A stretch of DNA of 64,000 nucleotides. It comes from Przewalskia tangutica. Lineage: Eukaryota; Streptophyta; Magnoliopsida; Solanales; Solanaceae. Each line of letters begins with the position of its first letter. Position 1 is the first letter of the stretch. The stretch spans positions 47,132,388-47,196,387 of the forward strand of contig CM056738.1 of the NCBI GenBank assembly GCA_029844215.1, given 5' to 3'. The position numbers and the translations under genes were made by a program. The notes beneath the pieces were generated by a model. The model was not told the origin of the DNA, made no database searches, and saw only the letters and a program-made list of their open reading frames with translations. Shown here in pieces: positions 11,451-22,087 of the stretch.

Positions 11451-12010
11451 ATGAAATAAACTTACCCCTCGGCGATGCGGTACTCCCTTTCCATTCTATA
11501 ACCGGCTCGTCTGAAAACTGGAATCGAATCAACTTCGCTCGACAATCAACGCTGGTAAAACAAGAAGCCAACCAATCCATACCCATAATAACGTCAAAAT
11601 CGGTCATATCCAACTCTATCAAATCTGCTAAGGTACGACGACTATATATCACCACCGAGCAATTCTTGTACACACGTTTAGCTATAACTGAATCTCCTAC
11701 CGGTGTAGCTACCTCGAATATTTCTATCGGCTCAGGTTATATCCCTATTCTACTAGCAACAAGAGGGGATATATAGGACAAGGTGGAACCTGGATCAATC
11801 AAAGCATACACATCATAGAAAAAGACCGATAATGTACCTGTGACAACATTTGGTGACGCCTCCTGGTCGCGTGTACTGGACAAGGCATAAATGCGGTTCG
11901 AAGGACCGCTAGAACTAGGACCTCTACCATGACCTCTACCACGGCCAGTTGGTGCTTGAGTACCCTACCCGATGGGGCGCATAACTGTGGACGACGAACC
12001 CGCAATAGAA
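11451..12010 (-). pseudogene. Chromovirus aspartic protease domain
   Basis: The protease matures the Gag-Pol polyprotein. On the minus strand the active-site motif DPGSTLSYIS is present near 11800-11770, followed after a stop (tta, 11737-11739) by the flap and core region (VYKNCSVVIYSRRTLADLIELD, then DFDVIMGMDWL). The segment ending SVPIVSEFPDVFPDDLPGLPP links it to RT in one open frame (11673-10711). The catalytic triad is intact but the reading frame is not. Confidence 0.85.
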
Positions 12011-12540
12011 CCCGTAGGCTGAGCCATACCCCCTAACCAACTCTAAAGGGAAATTCTCTCATCAGATGGCCCTGGCGGCCGCAGGAAAAACAAGTACCAG
12101 AATCAATAAGACACTCCCCCGGATGACGTTTGCCGCACTGCGAACACTGAGGTAAAGATGACCTCCACTGACCAGAACCCCTTTGCATCTGTTATCCTAT
12201 CTCCCGGGAGCCCTGACCAGCTCCTGAATACCCCGTGCGGTCAAATCGCCTACCAGAAGACTGTGAGGGAGCACTCTGTGTTGGCTGGGAGGAATACCTG
12301 GTATGCTGCTGAGGCTGCCCGCCTCGGAAATCACCCGAAAACCTAGCTGATCTGGCCCTCTTATGCTGGCTCCTACCATGGTCTCTATCCAACCGTCTCC
12401 CTTTGTGTCGCTCCTCGATTCCCTGCGCAAATGCCTGAATACGAGCAATATCCATGCTCGGCTGAAGCGCTGTTGTCATGCACCCATCAATAAGATAGTG
12501 GTCTAACCCCATCACGTAACGGTGTACCCTATCTGCCATG
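12011..12540 (-). pseudogene. Chromovirus gag, C-terminal half with damaged zinc knuckle
   Basis: The minus frame 12539-12192 starts MADRVHRYVMGL and continues through the Arg/Gln/Ser-rich region typical of this gag. Then come the CSQCGKRHPGEC block and the knuckle CFSCGRQGHLMREF near 12050-12110. The last Cys of the CX2CX4HX4C motif is Phe here, so RNA binding would be lost. The other half of this gag lies at 21164-21877. The two halves are separated by the Athila-like insertion and flanked by its target duplication. Confidence 0.88.
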
Positions 12541-12545
12541 TCTGC
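12541..12545. other. Target site duplication of the Athila-like element (left)
   Basis: TCTGC at 12541-12545 is repeated at 21164-21168, immediately outside the TG...CA ends of the element. The gag reading of the host element resumes across the pair. Confidence 0.95.
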
Positions 12546-13934
12546 TGATCGGTGTATTTTATATACACCTTTTGAGTCAATCTAGTTAGTCTTTTGTCCC
12601 GTTTTGTACATACAAAGTGTCGTATTAGGATAGATTTTCTTTCTTTTGAGTCAAAGTGGCTAAAGTGGCCAAATGGCGGAAAAGGAGCGAAAAGAGGGAA
12701 AAGAGGAGGTACTAGCGATGAACACGGAGAAAGTGGCAAACGAGGCTGAAATCTGCACTGGCGCCTCCAGCCGAAGCGAGGCGCGGCGCTATTATTCGTA
12801 GAAGTGCAGAAGATCCAGTACGGCGCCTCGAAGACGAAATGGCCGCGCGCCTAAACATCAGAAGCCACAGAGTTGCAGGCCGCGCGCTCGCAGCCAGATA
12901 TCGGCCGCGCGCCAAAACACCCAGTATTGCAGAACTTAGGCCGCGCGCCATCTGCAGGGCGCTGGCACGACGCGGAAAAATTAGGTCTTTGACGGATTTT
13001 TGGGCCAGCTGCAAGGAAAAGAGGGAGACGTTTTAAACCTATAAAAGGAGAACCCTAGGCGCTTTTCAAGGGTTCTTTCTTGCCAAACACAAGGTTTTCT
13101 TGCCTAGAGATTGGAGACCTAAACATTAGTAATTTCTTTTCTTTTTCTTCTTTAATTCAGTTTTGCATGATGAACTTTGAATTAGTTCTTGTCATATTCA
13201 TGGCTAGGAACTAATTCTCTTATAAGGCTTTCTATGTTGAATTCTTGAACCTTATGTTATAAAGTAATGCATGCTTATGGTTATTATTCTTATTGAGAGA
13301 TCTATCCAATAATTGAGTTGAATTCTTGGTAGCTAATTGACAACTAGTTATCACTATATGATTTCTAATCGATTCTCAAAAGGAGGATTGTGAATATCTT
13401 TGTAAGTTGGGTAGACGGTCTTGAATTGGGGATGAAAATACCTCAATTAGATTTGTAAGCGTTGATGAGAGGCTTAACAACCCTAATTTTGCGCATTGTG
13501 CGTGACGGCCAACTAGGTTTTTGTGCTTAATCCTCCTATAGAGTTACCCTTATCGAAAGTTAGGTAAGGAACAATCTGGGTTGAGTGTTTATATAACCCT
13601 AACGGGAGTATAAAACGATTTCAGAAACCTGCTTTCTACAAAAGAAGAACACCTTAATTAATGCATTAGTAAGTAACATAAGCGGATAGTAAGGATACAT
13701 AGAAGCCCTATTCTCATCACATCTGAATTAAATCTTTATATTTAATTAGATTTTATAATTCTTAGTCATAAACAACCAATCACTCATTAATTCACCAAAT
13801 AGATACTAGAAAATAGACAATTGGTACTTGAACCCTAATCCTAGAGGACGATATTCGGTCTTATCTAAGACTATACTACTTGATACGATAACGTGCACTT
13901 GCGTTTAAAAAGTGTGTGCATATTACGCGCATCA
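12546..13934 (+). repeat. 5' LTR of the Athila-like element
   Basis: Begins TGATCGGTGTATTTTATATAC and ends ATTACGCGCATCA. It matches 19763-21163 closely over most of its length. The exception is about 12755-12975, a GCGC-rich block where the two copies differ by many small indels and substitutions. A TATAAAAGG motif at 13040-13048 is a plausible core promoter, present in both LTRs. Confidence 0.93.
13040..13048 (+). promoter_or_regulatory. Probable TATA box of the 5' LTR
   Basis: The motif tataaaagg follows the GC-rich block and precedes gagaaccctagg, at a suitable place for the U3/R boundary. The same motif is kept in the 3' LTR near 20263. The assignment is by position and motif only. Confidence 0.5.
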
Positions 13935-13940
13935 AGTTTT

Positions 13941-13958
13941 TGGCGCCGTTGCCGGGGA
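13941..13958 (+). other. Primer binding site (tRNA-Asp type)
   Basis: TGGCGCCGTTGCCGGGGA starts 6 bases after the LTR end. This is the tRNA-Asp complement used by Athila/Tat-type elements, unlike the tRNA-Met sites of the other gypsy elements here. Confidence 0.92.
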
Positions 13959-14104
13959 TTAGGCAATAGTTCAATATCAAATTATCTATTTTTAATTTCT
14001 AATTTGGATTTAATTTTTTATTTTTTTTATTTTTTTTAGTTTCTACGAAAATCAGGGTGCCGTGATTCTTTGTTTGTTTTTGATCTTTCTCAGGATATCA
14101 GTTT

Positions 14105-16563
14105 ATGCGAAGGAGAAGAGGAGCTGACACTCTTGTTCCCTTCAATCCGGAAATTGAGAAAGCCTGCAAACGAATGTAAAGAATCGGTAATTGCAACGTT
14201 GATAGAAATGGACGGTGCTCCCAACAATAACAGGATGAGAGAAGGGTTAGGTGAAAATCAACTTAACCCAGGAGATCCTCAGCAAGTGCCAATAGATATG
14301 GAGGACAGGGTTCGAATCCAGCCAGAAAGAAGTGCAGGAGATTATGTGCTACCAAGTGAATGGAGCACGATTGCATTAGGCTCCTCTGATAAGAGCCAAC
14401 AATTTCGAGATAAAACCAATGATTACGAGCATGGTGCGACACAGATGCGATTCGGAGGATCCGTCGGAGGATCCACATACGCATAGCAAATTTCTTGGAG
14501 CTATGTGCCACTTTCGAATATAACGGCGTTCACGATGATCTTGCGTCAGTTGAGGCTCTTTCCTTCTCACTCGAGGATAGAGCAAAAGTATGGTTGAATT
14601 CACGCCGGTGATTCGATATTTACATGGCACGGTAGCCGAGAAATTCCTAGCCAAGTTCTTTCCACCTGTAAGCGAGAAAATTAAGAGGAGTTGAACAACT
14701 TCTATCAGTGATGGAGAGTCCTTATATGAAGCATGGGAGAGATTCAAGGATCTACAGAGGAAGTGTCCACCATTGCATTGAGTTGTGGAACTTGGTTCAT
14801 ATTTTCTACAACGGCCGAGCGGACAACGAACCATTATAGATGCAAACGGTGGGGCATTCATGAGAAAACAGCCACGACGCCACGAGTTATTAGAAGATAT
14901 GGCCACTAACAACCGTATCACGAAGAGAGAGGGCAACCGGTGGGAGAAGAAGCGTGAGGTCCATGAAGTAGATGCTATTCTTTGCTTTGAGCGCGCAAGT
15001 GGCTCTTCTAGCGAAACAATTGCGAACATCTTGTGTCGGTGAATCTTTGTGCAATCTTAGAAAAAGCGTGAGATATGTGGCGGCCCACATACATTTGATA
15101 GGTGTCCTTCAGGATCCCAACAACATCCCAATGGAGCGGCGAGTGTCAGCGGTAGGTAACTACCGGAGGCAACGAACAACCCCTACTCAAACACTTATAA
15201 TCCGGTGGAGGAATCACCCAAACTTCTCATGGAGAGGAGATCGGGGCGGCAAAATCGATCGGGGCAAGAAACCAATATCGAGCGGCGAGAATCGGTATAG
15301 GGGCGATGCGAACCGCGATGCAGAATCAACGCCCTTCACTCAAGCCCCGGCCTCAGCGGCTCGATGCACGGTCAAGTGAAAAACCAGATGAGCTTAGCGA
15401 CCATGGCGGCCGCACGCGCGCAGCGGTTTATAACAGAATCTAGATCCTCGTTGAAACTTGGAAACACGGTAGGGCGGTAGCAAAGCGGTAAACATCGAGC
15501 CAGGGCATTGCCAAGCAATGCGAGGTAAATCAGGGAGCAATGTAAGCGATGCGGTTGAGAAGTGGAAAACAATTGGAGCAACGGTACCTCGGCCCAATAG
15601 TTGAGAGAGCGAGTTAGAAAAGATAAGGTGGTGATCCTAGCCCGGTGATAGAAAACTCCGGAGAAGGAGTATACAGAAAGATTCCTTTCCCCCAGAGATT
15701 ACAAAGGAAGGCGGTCGATAAACAATTTTCCAAATTCTTGGAGGTATTCAGGAAGTTGCACATCAACATACCGTTTATAGAGGCTTTGGAGCAGATGCCA
15801 TCTTACTTCAAGTTCATGAAAGAAATCTTGGGGAAAAAGAGGAAACTGGCCGAATATGAGATAGTAGCACTAACAGAAGAGTGTAGTGCTATCTTACAAA
15901 AGAAATTGCCACCAAAGCTAAAGGACCCTGGAAGCTTTACACTACCATGCACAGTGGGCAGGGTGACTTGCAACAGAGCCTTGTGTGATCTGAGGCGAGT
16001 ATAAATTTGATGCCCCTATCAGTTTTCAAAAGATTGGAGTTAGGAGAAGCCAAACCCACCACTGTGAGTCTGCAACTAGCCGACAGGACAGTGGTTCATC
16101 CACGAGGGAAGATCGAGGATGTGATTGTGAAGGTAGGAAAATTTTTCTTTCCTGCAGACTTCCTCATTCTGGATATGGAAGAAGATGCAGAAATCCCGAT
16201 CATATTGGGGAGGCCATTCCTAGCAACGGGTAGAGCCTTGATTGACGTTGAAAGAGGAGAGCTAACGCTAAGAGTGGAGAACGAAGAGATGGTGTTTAAA
16301 GTCTTTAAACACGTCATTGAGCCAAGAACTGTAAGTGGGTGTTTTGCAATCAACACCACCAAACCCCCATGCGAGCCATTGCAATGCAACCAAAGAATGA
16401 TGAGCCCGAAAGCAAGCATGGTTTCTTTGAGATGACACTAAATGAGGTAATTGTTCCGGAACTCCCTACTACCGATAATGCTAAAAAGAAAAGGAGAAAA
16501 AGGAAACGCCAAATGTGGCGGAAATGGATTGGTTGGGGACTTAATCCACCCCAAGGCCAGTAA
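14105..16563 (+). pseudogene. Athila-like gag-protease reading frame, broken
   Basis: The frame opens at ATG 14105 with MRRRRGADTLVPFNPEIEK and hits TAA at 14177. Gag homology goes on in other frames: LELCATFEYNGVHDDLA and SFSLEDRAKVWLNS (14512-14605), then DGESLYEAWERFKDL (about 14710-14755). From 15645 a cleaner frame gives KIPFPQRLQRKAVDKQFSKF, EALEQMPSYFKFMKEIL and LPCTVGRVTCNRALCDL. It then shifts exactly at the protease active site (normally a DxGAS-type motif) and resumes as LMPLSVFKRLELGEAKPTTV ... IILGRPFLATGRALIDV. The protease fold is thus recognisable but its active-site codons are scrambled. Many lesions fall at CAG/CTG/CG triplets (see findings). It ends near 16563, just before a conserved hairpin. 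Confidence 0.82.
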
Positions 16564-16608
16564 GTCTAAGGAACTTGCGTCCGGCTAAAAGACGTTAAAG
16601 ACAGCGCT

Positions 16609-16628
16609 TGTTGGGAGGCAACCCAACA
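16609..16628 (+). other. Conserved hairpin after the gag-protease frame
   Basis: TGTTGGG-AGGCAA-CCCAACA forms a perfect 7-bp stem with a 6-base loop, 45 bases after the end of the first frame and followed by a T run. I know the text 'gggaggcaaccca' from the same place in other plant Athila-like elements, so it is probably a functional RNA element. Its role is not known to me. Confidence 0.6.
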
Positions 16629-17434
16629 TTTTTTTTAATTATGTTAATTTAATTTCTGTCGTTATTTTATTTTAGTTTGTCTAAGAACAGTCTCACGGTA
16701 TTGGATCTTGTTGTTTTGTGATTGACAGGTACAAGAAATTAAACCGGGACGAAATAAATCAAGAAAAGCAAGGATTTCCAGAAAGCGGGTAGCGCCATGG
16801 CTCAGGAAGCGGCGCCAAAAGATCTGAACAGCTCGGAAGTTTAGAAGCGCGGCTCCCGAGGCGAGCGCGCGCGGTGGAATTCGAAAGTTGGCGATTTAGC
16901 GCGCTTCCGAAGGCCATGCGCGAAAGTCGAAGAGCGCGGATGTTTAGGCGCGCGGCTAAAATCAGGCCGCGGCGGGAATCGAAATTTAAAACGCCCAAAA
17001 TCAGATTTTCCCCAATTCCAACTTCCAAAACCTAACCTTCCTCTCCAAAACCCACAAAACCTCCACAAATCCAACCCAACCACAACCTAAACTCTTAAAT
17101 TCCCAAAAACCCTCAACTATCTCAAACAACAAAGCTCCATTCCATAGCCTCAACCCACCAATTGAAACAAGAACAAGCTTGAGTCTTCTCATCAAAAGGT
17201 AATCCCTATTTTTTTTTCTTGAATCCTTTCACTGAAGTCATAGGAGGTAGTAGTGGGGAAGAGTATTGTAGTTGGAGTAGTTTAGTCTTGTAAAGTTGGT
17301 TGTGAAGTTGGAGAAAAGAGTAGAAAAAGAAGTGGTGGGCATTGTTGAAGTTTGGGGGTGTTGTCGCTGCTAGTTGTTGAGTGTATAGGAGACATTGTGC
17401 CACAAAAATTAGAAGCTGCAGATTTTGTTTATAA
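16629..17434 (+). other. Region between the two frames: GC-rich block, C/A-rich leader and possible intron
   Basis: About 16780-16985 is rich in GCGCG text like that of the LTR. From 16995 to 17198 the plus strand is C/A-rich and G-poor (aaccctcaac, ccaacccaaccacaacc), like an untranslated leader. It is followed by a possible 5' splice site (AAAG|GTAATCCC, about 17199) and a possible 3' site (GCTGCAG|ATTTTG, about 17421), just ahead of ATG 17435. No coding sequence is supported. Confidence 0.4.
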
Positions 17435-18544
17435 ATGGCCACCAGAAAGAAGAGGATCCACATCCACCCCAACCCCACAATACGATGAAAATAGGTTCGT
17501 GAGTTACCAGGCCTACCAAAGATACAAAAGACTTGATACTAGACCCGTAATTCCAGAAAGGGGAATGGATTACCAAAGGGGATCCTATGGGGATGAAGAC
17601 GTGTATGAGCCCATCCGGGCGATGATTGAGCTAAGGGGGTGGAAGAGATTTGTCAATCCGGAGAAGATAACACCGGATGAATACAACAATGATAGTGCGG
17701 GAATTTTATGCAAACTTTCCGAGAAGGCGAAGAAGGGTGCTTTGTAAGGGGAAATTATATGCTGTGTATCGCAAGCAATAAATACAACGCTAAAAACAAT
17801 TGATGTTGAAGAAAGTAGCGATTGGAACCATTTTAGAACATGGTCTAGGAAGCGTGACAACATTGGCGGAATAATGTTGCGAACCACGATGAGCTACCAG
17901 AAACTTTTGAGATCGGAAGGAATGGATCTAGAGCGGCGGTGCCCAATTCAACAAAGCGACCAAGGCTTGGTCGTATTTCGTCGATGCGCGTGATTCCATC
18001 TACGCACTTCACCGAGTGCGGAAAGCGATTAAGTTGATTTATGGAATTATGAGGCGATAATTGATGTGGGAAAAGAGATAGTGCGAGCATCGAAGAAATC
18101 AGCGAGTTGGTGACAATGTGGATTGGGACACGGTTCACTTATTACCGCCTATGCCACGTGAGTGCGATCCCACAACTACCACGATACTCATGAAAGAAAC
18201 CAATGCCGGTGTCCATGGGATAGTGCACTCTTTTCGGACCACTAGCCCCAAAGAACTGCACGAAGAGTACAACCGCAGCGGCGGCAACAAAGAGCAGAGG
18301 CAACCATGGATGAAGATGAGCACGAAATAGGGGCTCAATATGAGCGAGACCTAGCCACCGCCAACCACAAGAGCGAGAACCTTGAGCCCACAATAGGGCA
18401 ATTGTACCAACACCGAAGGAGATGATGCAGACGCGCAAACGAGTAGTACAAGGACAGCAAGAAACAAGGCAACAAATCGACGAGCTGAGTGCCTTGTTCA
18501 ACCAATGGTCGATGCATTATCCACCGCCACCACCACCATTTTAG
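17435..18544 (+). pseudogene. Second frame of the Athila-like element (putative plant transposon protein type)
   Basis: It starts MATRKKR at 17435 and shifts frame soon after. It then shows NRFVSYQAYQRYKRLDTRPV, IPERGMDYQRGSYGDED, VYEPIRAMIELRGWKRFVNP and EYNNDSAGILCKLSEKAKKG, which stops at 17747. Homology continues in other frames: DNIGGIMLRTTMSYQKLL (about 17855-17910), VDWDTVHLLPPMPRECDPTT (about 18110-18170), then a Q/R-rich tail ending MHYPPPPPPF before TAG at 18542. The pattern fits the 'putative plant transposon protein' family (Pfam PF20167, from memory), common in solanaceous gypsy-type elements. Its function is not known; it sits where Athila elements carry their env-like frame. 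It is broken here. Confidence 0.65.
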
Positions 18545-19747
18545 CCAAAGTTTGTAAGTGTCGTTTTCTTTTACTGTCTTTGAGTCTACACATTGGGGGC
18601 AATGTGTGATTTAAGTTTGGGGGTGTGTTTTGTGTTTTAGTTTTATTTGTGTGTCATGTTATGTTTTAATTAAGTCTTTTTATTTGTTTCATGTTTATTT
18701 TGAGTCACCAAAATTTTTCTTTTTGAGTCATAATTGCCTGTCAAAGATCATGTATGCTGTAGTTGCTAGAAACACCTAGTGAAGTAAGGTGGAATAATGT
18801 AAAGGAATGGAAGCAGCTATCTAAACACTTAGGTTAGAGATGCCAAAAGCTCATGAGAATGTCTATTTGGAGTCTCTTGCTTGAGTTATGTATGCTAAAT
18901 GATAAATGCTTATGTGTTATGACTGCTTGCTATTTGAGGCGAAATAGTTAGGATATGCATGTTAGGGAGATGACTCAGGCATTTCTTTGATAGCCAATTC
19001 TTACCATTCTTTTCTATCCCGTACTTTAAAAATATCACTAGTTAGCCCATCGAGCCTAAAATTTGAAACTTCTTCTTTGACACCTATATTCCCACAAAGT
19101 GTACCATAAGTGAAATTATGAAACAGTAGGAGTACATTGTGTTAAAAAGAAAACAAAAAGAATGAATAAAGTCTGTTGCACCCCAATACAAAAGTAATAA
19201 GAAATAGGCAAAAGCCTAAGTTTGGGGGTGCTTGTCATTATTATATACTTCATTCTTCCAAAACAAAAGAGGGGAAGGATAGAATTGAAGTGAAGTAAAG
19301 AATCAAAAGAAAAAGGGAAAAATTGAAAAGCCAAAGAGCTTATGGTACAGAAAAATGAGCCTAAATGCCTATCTTTACCAACCCCTACCTAAGCCTACAT
19401 TACAACCCCAAAGTCCCAAGATCTCTTCTATGTATATCGAATTAGTGGAGAATAGCAAGTAAGCATGCCATAGGAATTTTTGAATTTATATGCATACTTG
19501 AGTACACTGACTTCCATTTAAGCATGATAAGTATGAGTTTGCGAAATATCTAGCTCAATGTGTTGAAATTCCATGCTATATGTTCTGCGTATTATTACGC
19601 TAACCTTCATGTTTTTCTAGTTAACATTAAATGCGACAAAAGTGATCAATGGCGAAGTCCATTTATTTTCTTTGTTGATTTTCTTATTTATTAGTCTGTC
19701 ATTTTATTGTATTTCTTTCTATCTTTGCTCGAGGGCGAGCAAAGGTT
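18545..19747 (+). other. 3' untranslated region of the Athila-like element
   Basis: No coding sequence seen. The stretch is T-rich and holds two internal copies of the polypurine-like motif AAGTTTGGGGGTG (18612 and 19218). The first is preceded by the phrase acattgggggcaatgtg, which contains the dyad ACATTG...CAATGT. Confidence 0.6.
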
Positions 19748-19762
19748 AAGTTTGGGGGTATT
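19748..19762 (+). other. Polypurine tract of the Athila-like element
   Basis: AAGTTTGGGGGTATT directly precedes the 3' LTR start TGATCGG at 19763. It is the functional copy of a motif that occurs four times in the interior. Confidence 0.75.
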
Positions 19763-21163
19763 TGATCGGTGTATTTTATATACACCTTTTGAGTCAGTCT
19801 AGTTAGTCTTTTGTCCCGTTTTGTACATACAAAGTGTCGTATTAGGATAGATTTTCTTTCTTTTGAGTCAAAGTGGCTAAAGTGGCCAAATGGCGGAAAA
19901 GGAGCGAAAAGAGGAAAAAAGAGGAGGTATTAGAGCTGAAAACGGAGAAAGTGGCAAACGAGGCTGAAATCGGACTGCGCCATGGCCTCCAAAGAAGCGA
20001 GGCGGCGCGCTATTATTCGTGAAAGCTGCGAAGATTCAGCGCGCGGCTCGAAGACGAAAGCGGTCGCGGCGCTAAACATCAGAAGCCACAGGAGTTGCAG
20101 CGCGCGGCTCGATGCAGATATCGGGCGCGCGCCAAAACACCCGTATTGCAGAACTTTAGGCGCGCGCCCATCTGCGAACGCAGGCCGACGCGGAAAAATT
20201 AGGTCTTTTGACGGATTTTTGGGCCAGGCCTGCAAGGAAAAGAGGGGAGACGTTTTAAACCTATAAAAGGAGAACCCTAGGCAGTTTTCAAGGGTTCCCT
20301 TTCTTGCCAAACACAAGGTTTTCTTGCCTAGGAGATTGGAGACCTAAACATTAGTAATTTCTTTTCTTTTTCTCTTCTTTAATTCAGTTTTTGCATGATG
20401 AACTTTGAATTAGTTCTTGTCATATTCATGGCTAGGAACTAATTCTCTTATAACTTTCTATGTTGAATTCTTGAACCTTATGTTATAAAGTAATGCATGC
20501 TTATGGTTATTATTCTTATTGAGAGATCTATCCAATAATTGAGTTGAATTCTTGGTAGCTAATTGACAACTAGTTATCACTATATGATTTCTAATCAGTT
20601 ACGAAAAGGAGGATTGTGAATATCTTTGTAAGTTGGGTAGACGGTCTTGAATTGGGGATGAAAATACCTCAATTAGATTTGTAGCGTTGATGAGAGGCTT
20701 AACAACCCTAATTTTGCGCATTGTGCGTGACGGTCAACTAGGTTTTTGTGCTTAATCCTCCTATAGAGTTACCCTTATCAGCGAAAGTTAGGTAAGGAAC
20801 AATACTGGGGTTGAGTGTTTATATAACCCTAACGGGAGTATAAAACGATTTCGTAAACCTGCTTTCTCCAAAAGAAGAACACCATAAGTAATGCATTAGT
20901 AAGTAACATAAGCGGATAGTAAGGATACATAGAAGCCCTATTCTCATCACATCTGAATTAAATATTTATATTTAATTAGCTTTTATAATTCTTAGTCATA
21001 AACAACCAATCACTCATTAATTCACCAAATAGATACTAGAAAATAGACAATTGGTACTTGAACCCTAATCCTAGAGGACGATATTCGGTCTTATCTAAGA
21101 CTATACTACTTGATACGATAACGTGCACTTGCGTTTAAAAGTGTGTGCATATTACGCGCATCA
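19763..21163 (+). repeat. 3' LTR of the Athila-like element
   Basis: Same ends and text as the 5' LTR at 12546-13934, followed by the right TSD TCTGC (21164-21168). The GC-rich block at 19976-20180 is the only strongly divergent part. Confidence 0.93.
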
Positions 21164-21877
21164 TCTGCTACCATAGTAGGTGCGTACCGAGCCAAGTAGT
21201 CAAACTCCAAGCTATACTCTCTAACCGTCCTCCCATTCTGCCGCAACTGTAGAAACATGTCGACTCTTTCCCGTCTCATCTCTGGAGGCAGAAAGTGGCC
21301 AAGAAATGCCTCTGAAAACTCATCCCACACTGCAGGAGGAGCACCCTCGCCCCTAGACAACTCACAGGACTCAAACCAGTTGACTGCTATATCGCGCAAC
21401 CGGTATGAGGCCAATATAGCTGACTTAGTCTCTGAGGCCCTGATCACCTTCAATGTCCTCTGCGTCTGGCGGATGAACTCATGAGGATCATCCTCGGGCC
21501 TTGACCCGTAAAACTCTGACGGACTGCAACTCAGGAAATCTCTAACCCTCAAACTGTCTGCCCTGGGGTTAACTATCGGCTCCTGCCTATAAACCCGTCC
21601 CGCCACTATCTTTGCCAATAACTGGACTGTCTCTCTCAAATCCCCATCATGTGCCCCTGGCTGAGGAACTGAAGGCTCAGGTACTGGAGCCTCGGATACG
21701 GGTGATGTTGCCCCCTGAGAGGGAGCCTCTGGAACTGGTGACGAGGCAGAACTCGTCGGTGGGGGCACACTCTCAGACGTAGACCGCGTGCGGGACCTGG
21801 TAGCTCTCCGTACCCGACTAGAATCCCCTACTGTAGATTTGCCCTTCTGGGCTACGGGTGCCTTTCCTCGTAGGCAT
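21164..21877 (-). pseudogene. Chromovirus gag, N-terminal half
   Basis: On the minus strand an ATG at 21877 (MPTRKGT) leads after a frame break into a Pro/Ser-rich stretch and the retrotrans_gag domain: FLSCSPSEFYGSRPEDDPHE, LASYRLRDIAVNWFESCEL, VWDEFSEAFLGHFLPPEMRR and EYSLEFDYLARYAPTMV. It is interrupted at 21163 by the Athila-like element; the rest of the protein is at 12540-12011. The domain is well conserved, so this chromovirus is not very old, but it is disabled by the insertion, the frame break and the pol stops. Confidence 0.88.
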
Positions 21878-22068
21878 AGCTGTAAACATAGTAAACTATC
21901 AGAAAAAGGATCATCCTAATAACACTGCTCTATAGCACGATCTAAGAGATGAAAGAGTAGAAACCAATCCTAAATGCTCGGCAGCCTCCTGCGTATAAGT
22001 ATGGTGCACAACATACCCATACACAAGAATCTACTAGACACGGTCTGTAGACATTCCGAGGACTAACT

Positions 22069-22080
22069 GCTCTGATACCA
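22069..22080 (-). other. Primer binding site of the minus-strand chromovirus
   Basis: On the minus strand this reads TGGTATCAGAGC, an exact initiator tRNA-Met complement. It is followed by the leader text AGTTAGTCCTCGG, shared with the element at 30319. The 5' LTR that should abut it is absent: the sequence changes to an integrase fragment at about 22085. Confidence 0.9.
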
Positions 22081-22087
22081 CTTTTGC

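Larger units (their letters stand above)
12546..21163 (+). mobile_element. Athila-like non-autonomous Ty3/gypsy element, complete with TSD
   Basis: The element is 8.6 kb, bounded by TGATCGGTG...GCGCATCA LTRs of about 1.39 and 1.40 kb and a perfect 5-bp duplication. It has a PBS for tRNA-Asp and a polypurine tract before the 3' LTR. Inside are a gag-protease reading frame (14105-16563) and a second frame (17435-18544). I find no RT, RNase H or integrase motif anywhere in the interior, so it would depend on another element for copying and integration. The tRNA-Asp PBS and the gag start (MRRRRGADTLVPFNPEIEK) point to the Athila/Tat branch. It sits inside the gag of the minus-strand chromovirus and is therefore younger than it. 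Confidence 0.9.

Noticed and set aside
14263..15090. Several long minus-strand frames (up to 217 residues) at 14263-15090
   Set aside because: The gag homology is on the plus strand at the same place; these are antisense shadows.
16780..16985. GCGC-rich block considered as a CpG-island promoter of a host gene
   Set aside because: It lies inside the Athila-like element and resembles its LTR GC-rich text; no host gene follows.
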